Part shown: piece after piece, positions 25,143 to 34,164 of the stretch | Layout: the number at the start of each line of letters is the position of its first letter | How positions within the stretch are numbered: position 1 is the stretch's first letter | The notes under the pieces: model-generated | Told to the model about the DNA's origin: nothing | What the model saw: the letters and a program-made list of their open reading frames with translations, nothing else | Database searches by the model: none | NCBI GenBank assembly: GCA_035480615.1 | Contig: DATIHO010000064.1 | Coordinates: forward strand, 12,843-76,842 | Reading direction: 5' to 3' | DNA from: CAIPFQ01 sp035480615 | GTDB taxonomy: Bacteria > Chlamydiota > Chlamydiia > Chlamydiales > SM23-39 | Length of the DNA stretch: 64,000 nt | Program-made: the position numbers and the translations under genes

Positions 25143-27902
25143 ATGGCCAAAATGAGACCCGATTCAAAAAAAAGTTTTCCAGGTGGAGTGCTTCTCTTTA
25201 TTATCGCTGGAATGTTGCTTGTCTTTGGAGTGCACACTTTTACCAATACGGCGGTGGGCAGAGTATCATTTAGCCATCAAGCTGAACATCTTACAAATCT
25301 CAATTTAACGGTTCCTGAAGAAAATCGAAAAATTGCGCAAAATGACAATCTGGTGACATTCAGCGGACGTTTCAGAGATGCGGCTCCTGAAGAAAGCAGC
25401 GGTCGGTTCCATTACCTGGAGCTGCTCGATGAACATCATCGCTTAACTTCTGAAACAGACGCGATTTCAAAAGACCTCGATCAACTTCAAAAAAATGTGC
25501 AGGAAGCCGCCGATCTTTATCTTCATATTAGCGGCCAGCTGCTGCCCCGCGCCGGATATATGGTTGTGGGCAGTTTATATGACACTCTGGATCGAGACAG
25601 TTCAGTGATCATTAGAGAATTATCGGAACGTTCCATCACCGGCCTTCCATTGATCCAGAAAAGTTTGCATATAGCTCAGAGAGCGCAAACGATAGATAGT
25701 TTAGAAACGACTCGAGGAGAAATTCGAGATATCATTTCTCTTCTCCGCTCTTCCGCTTTAGGTATTGGCAGCGAAACGATGAAGCAGCAGCTCAAAACAT
25801 TGGACATGCAGCTCTTAGCTGCCGTTGACCTAACCGCTGAGGAGCAGCTTCGCCATTATCAGCATGCATTTCATCAAATTTCTTCATTAGTTACTGAACT
25901 GGGTCGCGAACAGGATGGGGTGCGTCTTTCGGCTCTTCGCGCGGTCAGGCATTATGTAGATGAGCTGAAACAGTATGTCCAGCTCTCGGCCTCTCTTGAA
26001 AAGAATACGGCGCTTCTGGATAAAGCGAGGGCAAAAGTTGCAAATGTGATTTGGTTTTTCAATAACCAGGAGCTTTCTACCCGTTCTCTTGAAAAGCGAG
26101 ATCCTGAAGTATTTGGCCATTGGTTTGTGCAAGCAAAACAAGAGTGGGAAAATTTTTCATCGAATAAAGGATTAACGTATCGCGCCCCCGATCAGCCTCG
26201 CAATATGGTTTTGGAGAAAACGTTTAAAAGCCAAGAACCTTCTCCCAATTATTTTAGCTATATTTTAACGATTTTGCCGATTGTTTTAGTGTTTCTTTTC
26301 CTCTATTTTATTTTTTCGCGCCAAATGAAAGGAGTGGGATCGTCCGCGATGAACTTTGGTAAATCGCCTGCCAAATTGATGACCAAAGAGACGAATAAAG
26401 CCACTTTTAAAGATGTTGCCGGAGCAGATGAAGCGAAAGAAGAGTTGACGGAGATTGTAGATTTTCTAAAAGATCCTCAAAAATTTACTGCCTTGGGAGC
26501 CCGGATTCCTAAAGGAGTGCTCCTTGTAGGTCCTCCCGGAACAGGAAAAACGCTGATTGCAAAAGCGGTTGCGGGCGAGGCTGACAGACCTTTCTTCTCG
26601 ATTTCAGGATCAGATTTTGTTGAAATGTTTGTCGGTGTGGGAGCAAGCCGCATCCGCGATATGTTTGACCAGGCAAAAAAAAATGCCCCATGCATTATTT
26701 TTATGGATGAGATCGACGCTGTCGGTCGCCATCGGGGCGCCGGGATTGGCGGAGGACATGATGAGAGAGAGCAAACGCTGAATCAGTTATTGGTTGAAAT
26801 GGACGGTTTTGATAGCAAAGAAGGGGTTATTTTGATGGCTGCAACGAACCGCCCTGACGTCCTTGACCGCGCTCTTTTACGTCCTGGACGGTTTGATCGG
26901 CGGGTGGTTCTTGACTTGCCCGATGTGAAAGGACGTCATGAAATCTTAAAAGTGCATGCTCGTAAAATTAAAATCGATGCATCTGTTGCATTGCATGAAA
27001 TCGCTCGCAGCACTCCAGGCGCATCGGGAGCTGATTTGGAAAATATTTTAAATGAAGCGGCGCTTTTAGCAGCGAGAAAAGGGCGCTCTGCTGTAACTGC
27101 CGGCGAAGTAAAAGAAGCTTGCGATAAAGTCCGTTATGGAAAAGAACGGCGCAGCCTGGAAATGGATGCAAATGAAAAAAAGACCACAGCTTTTCATGAA
27201 TCGGGACATGCAATCGCAGGTCTTGTTGTCCAATATAGCGATCCAGTTGATAAAGTCACTATTATCCCACGCGGGTTTTCTTTGGGAGCCACTCACTTTA
27301 TGCCGAAGAAAAATCGATTGAGTTACTGGAAAAAAGAGGTGCTTGACCAGCTTGTTGTATTGATGGGTGGGCGTGCTGCGGAAGAGATTTTTATAAAAGA
27401 TTTTTCTTCAGGCGCGCAGCATGACATTATGCAAGCGACCAAAATCGCTCGAAGCATGGTGTGCGAATGGGGAATGAGTAGTGAGCTTGGCGCGGTTCTT
27501 TATGACGAAAGGAGTGAATCGGGCCAGTATCTCGGCATGGCCGGTTTTCATGAAAAGAACTATTCGCAAGAAACAGCGCAAAAAATCGATGCCGAAGTCA
27601 AGGCGCTCATTGATACAGCTTACGCACGGGCCGTCGAAATTCTCGAAGAGATGAAAGAAAAAGTCGAACTCATGTCTTCTATGTTGATCGAATTCGAAAC
27701 TCTCGATGCAATAGACGTCAAAGAGATCATGGATGGCACTTGGGATATTGAAAAAAAACGGGAACGGCTCCAAGAGGCAGACAAACTGCAAAAGATCAAT
27801 CCGCCCCCCCCTCCTCCCTTGCCGCTTAAGAATTTGGATCCTCAGCCTATGCCCCCAAAACCGGATGGCATTCAGCCTGAGCTCAATAGATCTCTTTCTT
27901 AA
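25143..27902 (+). CDS. ftsH: ATP-dependent zinc metalloprotease FtsH
   Basis: This 919-aa inner-membrane AAA protease degrades membrane and regulatory proteins. Two membrane segments (about 16-34 and 375-397) flank a long periplasmic domain of about 340 residues, as in chlamydial FtsH. The AAA module has Walker A GPPGTGKTLIAKA (about 460), Walker B CIIFMDEIDAVG, the pore/SRH region and ATNRPDVLDRALLRPGRFDR. The protease HEXXH is HESGH (about 683). The C-terminus is Pro-rich with an eight-C run at 27804-27811 (PPPPP). Order tilS-ftsH is the chlamydial one. Confidence 0.96.
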   Translation: MAKMRPDSKKSFPGGVLLFIIAGMLLVFGVHTFTNTAVGRVSFSHQAEHLTNLNLTVPEENRKIAQNDNLVTFSGRFRDAAPEESSGRFHYLELLDEHHRLTSETDAISKDLDQLQKNVQEAADLYLHISGQLLPRAGYMVVGSLYDTLDRDSSVIIRELSERSITGLPLIQKSLHIAQRAQTIDSLETTRGEIRDIISLLRSSALGIGSETMKQQLKTLDMQLLAAVDLTAEEQLRHYQHAFHQISSLVTELGREQDGVRLSALRAVRHYVDELKQYVQLSASLEKNTALLDKARAKVANVIWFFNNQELSTRSLEKRDPEVFGHWFVQAKQEWENFSSNKGLTYRAPDQPRNMVLEKTFKSQEPSPNYFSYILTILPIVLVFLFLYFIFSRQMKGVGSSAMNFGKSPAKLMTKETNKATFKDVAGADEAKEELTEIVDFLKDPQKFTALGARIPKGVLLVGPPGTGKTLIAKAVAGEADRPFFSISGSDFVEMFVGVGASRIRDMFDQAKKNAPCIIFMDEIDAVGRHRGAGIGGGHDEREQTLNQLLVEMDGFDSKEGVILMAATNRPDVLDRALLRPGRFDRRVVLDLPDVKGRHEILKVHARKIKIDASVALHEIARSTPGASGADLENILNEAALLAARKGRSAVTAGEVKEACDKVRYGKERRSLEMDANEKKTTAFHESGHAIAGLVVQYSDPVDKVTIIPRGFSLGATHFMPKKNRLSYWKKEVLDQLVVLMGGRAAEEIFIKDFSSGAQHDIMQATKIARSMVCEWGMSSELGAVLYDERSESGQYLGMAGFHEKNYSQETAQKIDAEVKALIDTAYARAVEILEEMKEKVELMSSMLIEFETLDAIDVKEIMDGTWDIEKKRERLQEADKLQKINPPPPPPLPLKNLDPQPMPPKPDGIQPELNRSLS

Positions 27903-27912
27903 CAAAAGAGCA

Positions 27913-29640
27913 CTAGTGGTCTAGATATTTTAAAATTTCTTTGAGAGGACGGGTGTTGAGGACATTTTTTTTTTCAAGCCACCCTTTGCGTGCAATGTTC
28001 ACTCCACAGCGGAAAAATTGGTGGTGGGAAACAGCATGGGCATCCGTATTGATGCAACATAGCAGCCCTTTTTCTTTTGCCTTGTGCCAATAACGCCAAT
28101 CCATTTCCATCCGGTTTGGGTTCCCATTGATCTCAATGATCTTTTTATTGGCAATGCAAGCATCGATCACTTTATTTATATTGATTTTGTATCCTTCTCT
28201 TTTAAGTAGCAGTCTTCCTGTAATATGGCCCAGCATTGTCATGTAGGGATTTTCAATGGCCCGGATCATTCTCTTTGTCATTGTCTTTTCGTCTTGCGTC
28301 AATGAGGAATGGACCGATGCAATCACAAAATCGAGTTTTTTTAAAAGATCATCTGAAAAATCAAGAGTTCCATTTGCAAGGATATCGCACTCAGTTCCTG
28401 AAAAAATATGAATTTTAAACTTTTGAGAATGATTTATCTGTTTGATTTGCCGGACTTGTTCCATCAAACGCTCTTCGTTCAGTCCATTTGCCTGAACGCT
28501 TGATTTCGAATGGTCGGAAATTCCAATATATTCCCATCCCATCTTCTCTGCTCCTTCAACCATGTCTTTTAAATGATTACGTCCATCGGATGCAGTTGTG
28601 TGGTTATGGAAGGTGCCGCGAATTTCTTTTTCTTCAAGAAGCATGGGGAGCGTCCTTTTTTCTGCGGCTTCGATTTCTTCCGCATCTTCGCGAAGCTCTG
28701 GAGGAATGTAGGAGAGATTAAGCGATTGATAGAGATCAGATTCGTTTAGAATTTTTTTAAATTTTCTGCCTGCCCCTTTTTGCGTGGATTCAAAACCATA
28801 TTCACTGAGCGACCACCCTTTTTTTAAAGAGCGATGGCGAATGCGGATGTTGTGTTCTTTGGATCCGGTAAAGTAACAAAGAGCAAAGGCAAATTGGCTG
28901 GCAGGAACAATCCGTAAATCAAGCTGCATCCCAATTTTTAGCCTTACGCTTGTTTTCGTTGTTCCTTTTGCTAAAATTTTTTCGATAAAGGGTTGAGAGA
29001 CAAACCAATTCATTAATTTTTCCGGATGGGCAGAAGCGACTATCAGATCAATATCTCCAATAGTTTCCAGTTTCCTCCTCAAGCTTCCTGCAATCTCTGC
29101 CTGTTTGACCTCTTTTTGTTTTTTTAAAGCTTCTAAGATGGGCTGGGCGTTTTGCAATGCATCCCACCAAAGATGTCTTTTCTGATATGTTTCTCCTTGT
29201 GCGATCGCATCGAGAATGTTCTTTTCTGTTTTGATGCCAAACCCTTTCAGATTGGCAACTTGACCATTTAGGCACGCTTTTTTGAGCTGGTCGATATTTT
29301 GGATTTTCAGTTTCTGATGGAGAATTTTGACTTTTTTAGGTCCAAGACCCGGAAGTTGGATCAGTTTGAAAATCCCGGAAGGAATCGATCGTTTGAGCTT
29401 TTCATGAAATGTCAGTGTCTGATTTTTAGCAAGTTTTGAAATTTTGTCCGCAAGATCCTCGCCGATGCCCGGCAAATCGGTCAATGTTTTTTTCTCAATC
29501 AAATCGTCAAGCTCTCTTTCCGAGTTCAGTAAAGAACGGGCCGCATTGCGATAGGCGCGAATCCGAAACGGGTTGGCTCCCTTCAGCTCCAGCAAAGTCG
29601 CAATTTCTTCAAATGTTGCAGCAATTTCATTTTTGTCCAT
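27913..29640 (-). CDS. polX: DNA polymerase/3'-5' exonuclease PolX
   Basis: This 575-aa protein combines a family X polymerase (residues about 1-310) with a PHP phosphoesterase domain (about 340-575). The N-terminal helix-hairpin-helix motifs (TDLPGIGEDLADKI, QLPGLGPKKVKIL) bind DNA; the palm metal site is AGSLRRKLETIGDIDLIV. The PHP domain shows FHNHTTASDGRNHL, ISDHSKSS, FSGTECDIL and CINTDAHA. It acts in base excision and gap repair in other bacteria. It is convergent with ftsH with only ten bases between stops. Confidence 0.94.
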   Translation of the reverse strand: MDKNEIAATFEEIATLLELKGANPFRIRAYRNAARSLLNSERELDDLIEKKTLTDLPGIGEDLADKISKLAKNQTLTFHEKLKRSIPSGIFKLIQLPGLGPKKVKILHQKLKIQNIDQLKKACLNGQVANLKGFGIKTEKNILDAIAQGETYQKRHLWWDALQNAQPILEALKKQKEVKQAEIAGSLRRKLETIGDIDLIVASAHPEKLMNWFVSQPFIEKILAKGTTKTSVRLKIGMQLDLRIVPASQFAFALCYFTGSKEHNIRIRHRSLKKGWSLSEYGFESTQKGAGRKFKKILNESDLYQSLNLSYIPPELREDAEEIEAAEKRTLPMLLEEKEIRGTFHNHTTASDGRNHLKDMVEGAEKMGWEYIGISDHSKSSVQANGLNEERLMEQVRQIKQINHSQKFKIHIFSGTECDILANGTLDFSDDLLKKLDFVIASVHSSLTQDEKTMTKRMIRAIENPYMTMLGHITGRLLLKREGYKININKVIDACIANKKIIEINGNPNRMEMDWRYWHKAKEKGLLCCINTDAHAVSHHQFFRCGVNIARKGWLEKKNVLNTRPLKEILKYLDH

Positions 29641-29699
29641 ATCTGGCTATTTCCTACAAATATTGAAATTAATTCAACTAATCAGTATTCCTAGCAGAA

Positions 29700-31001
29700 A
29701 TGAAACATTGGCATCCTGCGAAAGTTTTGGTTCTTGGATATTTGTTTTATTCAATCATTGGATGTCTGCTCTTATCTCTTCCTTTTTGCCATAAACAGGA
29801 AACAACTTTGCTGGATGATTATTTTGTGGCCATCTCCGCTGCATCCACTACCGGTCTTGCGCCAATTGATATTGGATCTACATATAATCTCTTGGGTCAA
29901 ATAATTATCGTTATACTCATCCAGCTTGGTGGGATTGGCTATATGACATTTAGTTCTTGTGTCCTCCTTTTCACAACCGGGACTCTTTCTCATTACAGAA
30001 AAAAAATAGGATCACATGTTTTACCATTCCCAAAAAATTTTTCCGTGAAAGAATTTATCTATTCAATAATCAGTTTCACTTTGATTTGCGAATTCATTGG
30101 AGCGATCAGTCTCAGCATTGTTTTTTATATGAAGGGAGTGGATCAATTTGTTTGGTACGGGATTTTTCATGGTGTATCCGCATTCTGTACAGCGGGCTTA
30201 AGTTTATTCAGCGATGGTTTCGTCTCATTTCAAAACGATGTTTGGCTGAACCTGATCATTTGCTTTTTAGCTATTTTCGGAGGCTTGGGATTCATTATTG
30301 CATTGGATTGTTACAAAAACTGGACAGGACAAGAAAAGTCATTTTCTTTTACATCAAAAGTCATTCTTGCCGTCACCGCCTGTTTTTTGATTTTTGGAAC
30401 TTTCATCTATTTTTTTTTGGAGCCGAACCCAAATGGATCCACTCATTCTATTTTTCAAAGAGCGATGATCGGTTTTTTTCAAATCATGTCTGCTTCCACA
30501 ACTGTTGGGTATAATACAGTGGATATCGGCATGTTGAAAACTCCTGTTTTGATGGTATTGATTTTTTGCTCTACCTTTGGCAGCGCTCCTTCAGGAACTG
30601 GAGGAGGATTGAAAAACACTGCTTTTGCAACATTGCTTGCGCTAGTGAAAAATACAGTTCAAGACAAGCCGATTACACTTTGGAACCATGAGATTCACTT
30701 GAAACGGATCAAGATTGCAACGGTTGCATTTATCTTTTATTCATTTTGTATTTTCCTATCGATGTTTTTATTGAGCTGTTCAGAAAAAGCGGGTTTTCTT
30801 GCAATTTTCTTTGAAGCGGCCAATGCTTTGAATAATTCGGGGTTGAGTATGGGGTTAACGTCGAATTTGACGGTGGTCGGCAAAATATTTCTTTCCCTTT
30901 TAATGCTGATTGGGAGAGCCGGGGTATTGACTTTTGGATTCGCAATTTCATCGCAACGGGAAGACACCGTCTATGCAAAAAAGGCAGAGTTGATTCTATA
31001 G
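29700..31001 (+). CDS. Trk/Ktr-type cation channel subunit
   Basis: This 433-aa membrane protein has the four-fold M1-P-M2 layout of TrkH/KtrB potassium (or sodium) uptake proteins. The four pore loops are visible: AASTTGLAPID, SAFCTAGLSLF, SASTTVGYNT and NALNNSGLSMG. The single conserved Gly in each loop defines cation selectivity. No cytosolic RCK subunit (TrkA/KtrA) is nearby. A family B palindrome begins five bases after the stop. Potassium versus sodium use cannot be decided by eye. Confidence 0.9.
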   Translation: MKHWHPAKVLVLGYLFYSIIGCLLLSLPFCHKQETTLLDDYFVAISAASTTGLAPIDIGSTYNLLGQIIIVILIQLGGIGYMTFSSCVLLFTTGTLSHYRKKIGSHVLPFPKNFSVKEFIYSIISFTLICEFIGAISLSIVFYMKGVDQFVWYGIFHGVSAFCTAGLSLFSDGFVSFQNDVWLNLIICFLAIFGGLGFIIALDCYKNWTGQEKSFSFTSKVILAVTACFLIFGTFIYFFLEPNPNGSTHSIFQRAMIGFFQIMSASTTVGYNTVDIGMLKTPVLMVLIFCSTFGSAPSGTGGGLKNTAFATLLALVKNTVQDKPITLWNHEIHLKRIKIATVAFIFYSFCIFLSMFLLSCSEKAGFLAIFFEAANALNNSGLSMGLTSNLTVVGKIFLSLLMLIGRAGVLTFGFAISSQREDTVYAKKAELIL

Positions 31002-31006
31002 ATCCT

Positions 31007-31042
31007 ATACCAAAAGGCCAACTTTTGAATCACTTTGGGTAT
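31007..31042. repeat. Family B palindrome (full copy)
   Basis: ATACCAAAAGGCCAACTTTT followed by GAATCACTTTGGGTAT: arms ATACC(C)AAAG and CTTTGGGTAT with an asymmetric centre. It lies between the cation channel gene and the His-rich protein gene. Confidence 0.9.
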
Positions 31043-31059
31043 ATACCGCAAGAGGCCTT

Positions 31060-31389
31060 ATGAATTATTTTTTCCTCGGATATGTCTTCATCGCGTTGCA
31101 CGTTTTGAACGCCCCTTTACATGCTATGGTGCGTGCAGGGGTAGAGGTTGATCATGACGAAGACGATGATTATTATGAATATGATTATTGGCAAGGACCC
31201 GGTTTTTATTATGGAATTTGGTTTGATAATGAATGGGACTATGACGGGTGGCACGAAGGGCATGGGCATCACCATGGCAGGGAAGGCCATCATGAACATG
31301 GAGGTGGCGGGCATCATGAACATGGAGGTGGCGGACATCATGAACATGGAGGCGGCGGACATCATAGAGGTGGAGGAGGTCATCATTAG
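31060..31389 (+). CDS. Small secreted His/Gly-rich protein, probable metal binder
   Basis: This 109-aa protein begins with a signal-peptide-like segment (MNYFFLGYVFIALHVLNAPLHA). An acidic, aromatic part (EVDHDEDDDYYEYDYW) follows, then a C-terminal half of repeated HHEHGGGG units (three near-identical copies of a 24-bp unit, 31288-31360) ending GGGGHH. Such His-rich tails bind nickel, zinc or copper ions. AGAGGCC precedes the ATG. It stands between a cation channel and a dipeptidase gene on the other strand. No family is recognised; the metal-binding role is inferred from composition. Confidence 0.75.
   Translation: MNYFFLGYVFIALHVLNAPLHAMVRAGVEVDHDEDDDYYEYDYWQGPGFYYGIWFDNEWDYDGWHEGHGHHHGREGHHEHGGGGHHEHGGGGHHEHGGGGHHRGGGGHH
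31288..31370 (+). repeat. 24-bp coding tandem repeats (HHEHGGGG)
   Basis: Three near-identical units of CATCATGAACATGGAGG plus seven bases, each coding HHEHGGGG, are followed by a degenerate fourth. The unit number is likely to vary between strains by slippage. Confidence 0.85.
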
Positions 31390-31441
31390 AGGGTTGGCAA
31401 CTGCTGTATAAAAGATGGCTCTTCTACAAAGAAGATACGAA

Positions 31442-32302
31442 TTACTCAATAGACCCATATAGAGCTACTTTTTCTTGGCTTTTTTGGTCTTTCCAGTAGA
31501 TGTCATACCTATCTCCAAATGAAAAATGCCACCATTCGTAAACATAATTTGTAAGTCCAGCCCTTTCAGCTGCTATCAGGCAATAAAGCCTATTGTTTTT
31601 CTGGGTATCCGTAATCCCTGCTGAGAATGTTGGGGCTAGCTGAGAATCTCCCCATATCACCCCAAAAGGACCCAAATCAAGAAAACGATTATTTCTGTTA
31701 TTCCATAACCGTATATCTACTGCTGCTCCTGTTGAATGAACTGGAGTGTTGTTTTTTACGGGAGAAACCCATTTTGCTGTTTCTCTTTCCGCCATTTCAA
31801 GACTCATATCGGGATTTAAAAGAAGAACTTCCTCCAACTTCTTTTCAAAAAGCATTTTTTGGACATTCAAATCTCTTAGTCCCTCAAACACTAAAATATC
31901 CACTTGTCCGGGCTCATATCCAAAATCAACCGCAATTTCATCTAATTCATCAATCATCTTTTGTAGCTTAAGAAAAACTGATGCTCTCATTTTCGATGCA
32001 TTAGGCAATCCTGAATTGAATGTAGGTCCCTCAAATGGCTTGTTGGGCTGAGACATCATGGAGATTCTCTCCATGCTCAGTAGTCTAAGATCAACCAACT
32101 CTTCATGATTCTCTAAAATAGGTATTTCTTTAATTCTTGGATCAACAATCGCAGGTGCATTGGCTTTGCTAAAAGCGTCGTATTGTTTTGATATAATGCT
32201 ATTGTCTGCTATTCGCACTTGATGATTTTCTAAAACCTCATTCCAATTCATTGCAAAAACACTTGCTTGCAAGCTAACTAGGCACACCAATCCTCTTATC
32301 AT
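31442..32302 (-). CDS. D-alanyl-D-alanine dipeptidase (VanX/DdpX, M15D)
   Basis: This 286-aa protein has a short signal peptide (MIRGLVCLVSLQASVFA) and a VanX-type zinc peptidase domain. The zinc ligands and catalytic residues are present: VHSTGAAVDIRLW (His189, Asp196), YEWWHF (Glu256, His259) and Arg143 in FEGLRD. Such enzymes cleave D-Ala-D-Ala, in DdpX to recycle wall peptide and in VanX for vancomycin resistance. With no vanH/vanA genes nearby, a periplasmic recycling role is more likely. Chlamydiae make a limited peptidoglycan, and MurD is encoded elsewhere in this window. Confidence 0.9.
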   Translation of the reverse strand: MIRGLVCLVSLQASVFAMNWNEVLENHQVRIADNSIISKQYDAFSKANAPAIVDPRIKEIPILENHEELVDLRLLSMERISMMSQPNKPFEGPTFNSGLPNASKMRASVFLKLQKMIDELDEIAVDFGYEPGQVDILVFEGLRDLNVQKMLFEKKLEEVLLLNPDMSLEMAERETAKWVSPVKNNTPVHSTGAAVDIRLWNNRNNRFLDLGPFGVIWGDSQLAPTFSAGITDTQKNNRLYCLIAAERAGLTNYVYEWWHFSFGDRYDIYWKDQKSQEKVALYGSIE

Positions 32303-32336
32303 TTTCCTTCACCCTCTTGTTGATTGATATATTCAA

Positions 32337-32399
32337 ACCCAGCGAACAACTTTTGAATCACTTCGGGTATATACAGAAACAACCTGCAGAATCGGTATA
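32337..32399. repeat. Family B element fused to a family C half element
   Basis: CAACTTTTGAATCACTTCGGGTAT (right part of family B) is followed directly by ATACAGAAACAACCTGCAGA and ATCGGTATA, a diverged left end of family C. It lies upstream of the VanX-like gene and suggests that the families insert next to or recombine with each other at the shared TATAC end. Confidence 0.75.
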
Positions 32400-32472
32400 A
32401 TATACGCAAAATGCATATATTTATCCCTTCATGGAAGGGAGCATAAAAAAAATTGCAAGGGAATTCAGGTTC

Positions 32473-33069
32473 TTAATCTGAACTAATCGCCCAGAAAAAA
32501 AGAAATACTACTCCAATTTTTGCCCCAATCACCAAGATGATTCGATGGAAATGACGTTCGACAAATTGTTTCATTTGTTCTCCCCAAAGAGCCATGGCAC
32601 CGCCAATTACAAAAAAACGGATGAGACGCGCCCCAAAAAGGCACAAAGAGAATGGGAGGATGCGGAGATGAAACACACCGGATCCCAAACTTAAAGCCTT
32701 GAGAGGAAAGGGGAGAAGGGACCCAAAAAACACCGCCCAATTTTCATAAAATTGTAGCTGCTTTGACACCCGTTCGAAAGAGGTGGTTGAGATCAGATGA
32801 GGCACGATGTAGGAACCAATTAAATCCCAAAGAAAGTACCCGAGCAGATATCCTATGATACCGCTGGCAAGAGAAGCGGTAGTGGCAATGATGATGTAAA
32901 GAAAAATATTAGATTTCTTTTGTAGGCAGAAGAACATCAAAATTGCATCTAGAGGAATCAGTAAAATTAATTCCAAAAAAAACAAAAGACCGATCCAAAA
33001 GGGGGCTTTAGGCGATATGGCTTTCTGGGTTGCCCAGAAATAGAGTCGGGAGGAACGGTTTGTATTCAT
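32473..33069 (-). CDS. DedA/YqaA-like membrane protein (VTT domain)
   Basis: This 198-aa inner-membrane protein has four to five hydrophobic segments. The layout resembles YqaA/DedA-family proteins: an early hydrophobic helix, SLASGIIGYLLGYFLWDLIG, then FYENWAVFFGSLLPFPLKALSLGSGVF (the usual re-entrant loop region with Pro and Gly), and a C-terminal helix pair. DedA-type proteins help flip lipid carriers such as undecaprenyl phosphate, but this branch is less defined. ATG at 33069 is preferred over an in-frame TTG two codons upstream. Confidence 0.75.
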   Translation of the reverse strand: MNTNRSSRLYFWATQKAISPKAPFWIGLLFFLELILLIPLDAILMFFCLQKKSNIFLYIIIATTASLASGIIGYLLGYFLWDLIGSYIVPHLISTTSFERVSKQLQFYENWAVFFGSLLPFPLKALSLGSGVFHLRILPFSLCLFGARLIRFFVIGGAMALWGEQMKQFVERHFHRIILVIGAKIGVVFLFFWAISSD

Positions 33070-33129
33070 AACCAAATCATACTGGATTTGGCATTAATTG
33101 ATATATAGATAAGGCATTAGTAATACATT

Positions 33130-33690
33130 CTAATAGCCATGGGAAGTTCCGCAGCCGCAGCTTGATTTAACATGTGGATTAGATATTTTAAATCCGGCTC
33201 CATGAAGGCCATCTACATAATCGATCACGGAGCCCATGAGCCGCTCTGCTGATTTATGATGAATATGAATCTGAATCCCATTCGATTCTAGAATCATATC
33301 ACCCACTTTTGGCATTTCAGAAAATTCAAGAAAAAATTCGAATCCGCTGCAGCCGGCCGCCTTTTCTCCAAAGCGCATCCCCCATCCTGTTTTTTTCTCT
33401 TCTGCTAGAATTTGCTGGTATTTTTTCGCAGCTCGATCTGTGATCGTAATGGTAGAAAGGTCTGCTTCCTCAGCCAAAATTGCATTGAGATGTTGAAGAA
33501 GTTTTTCGATCTCTTCATCGGACATCCCATGGCCGTACATCCCCGTCTCAACCGTTTCCCAGGTAGCAGCAGAGCAGCCAACACAATGAAGGCCCGCATT
33601 GGTCATTTCCTGGGCAAGTTTTTGACTTTTATGAGGAAAGCGTTTAAAAATTTCCTCGATGGTCATTTCTCGTGTAATTGTCTCAGCCAT
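33130..33690 (-). CDS. DUF1858 domain fused to A-type Fe-S carrier (HesB/IscA)
   Basis: This 186-aa protein has two parts. Residues 1-72 look like a DUF1858/ScdA-N domain (TIEEIFKRFPHKSQKLAQEM..GLHCVGCSAATWETVE). Residues 75-186 are an A-type iron-sulfur carrier (ITDRAAKKYQQIL, MRFGEKAAGCSGFEFFLEF, and the C-terminal SSCGCG), with the three cluster Cys present. It hands Fe-S clusters to apo-proteins. The ferredoxin gene upstream on the same strand (10-bp gap) completes a small Fe-S operon. Confidence 0.88.
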   Translation of the reverse strand: MAETITREMTIEEIFKRFPHKSQKLAQEMTNAGLHCVGCSAATWETVETGMYGHGMSDEEIEKLLQHLNAILAEEADLSTITITDRAAKKYQQILAEEKKTGWGMRFGEKAAGCSGFEFFLEFSEMPKVGDMILESNGIQIHIHHKSAERLMGSVIDYVDGLHGAGFKISNPHVKSSCGCGTSHGY

Positions 33691-33700
33691 TATTCAGCCT

Positions 33701-33964
33701 TTAAAATTTTATTTTCACAAATCCAGATTTAATTTTGCATTGACAAGCTAGCCTCTCTCCATCGAGGTCTCCGAGGAAATCGGCCTCGGCCTGATTAAAT
33801 TCGGAAAGGTTTTGCATTCCTTCAGTCACTTGAATGACGCAAGTGCCGCAGATCCCATCCGTACAGGCAAAGGGAACCCCAGCAGTTTCACAAGCCTCCA
33901 TAATCGATTCCCCATCTGGGAGATCTGCTTCTTCCTGCGCATCTTCAAAAATAATTCTTGCCAT
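33701..33964 (-). CDS. fdx: 2Fe-2S ferredoxin
   Basis: This 87-aa protein is a plant-type [2Fe-2S] ferredoxin. The Cys cluster is seen in CTDGICGTC, preceded by another in EACETAG and followed by ERLACQCKI. It is similar to the small ferredoxin of C. trachomatis (CT312). It probably passes electrons in Fe-S assembly with the downstream A-type carrier. AGATCT-type spacing and a short leader precede the ATG. Confidence 0.9.
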   Translation of the reverse strand: MARIIFEDAQEEADLPDGESIMEACETAGVPFACTDGICGTCVIQVTEGMQNLSEFNQAEADFLGDLDGERLACQCKIKSGFVKIKF

Positions 33965-34164
33965 AGATCTTTCTTCGTTTTCCTGAAATGTTACTTTTTT
34001 GTCTTAAAAAGGGCAAGAGTTTTCGAATGTATTGATGATTCTTAGTAAATATTTAAGTCATTCAAACTATTTTATTTGCCGAATTTTATGATTGATTACA
34101 TAATGTATAAGAATGTATAATTGTTAATGAATTTAATAACAAAACATAATTGGAGATAATAATT

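Noticed and set aside
29957..30514. A 185-aa open frame on the plus strand
   Set aside because: It overlaps the cation channel gene in another frame, has skewed Phe/Ser/Arg composition and no family pattern; it is a shadow.
31117..31458. A Met-rich 113-aa frame on the minus strand
   Set aside because: It is the reverse reading of the His/Gly repeat and keeps open only because of the repeated codons.
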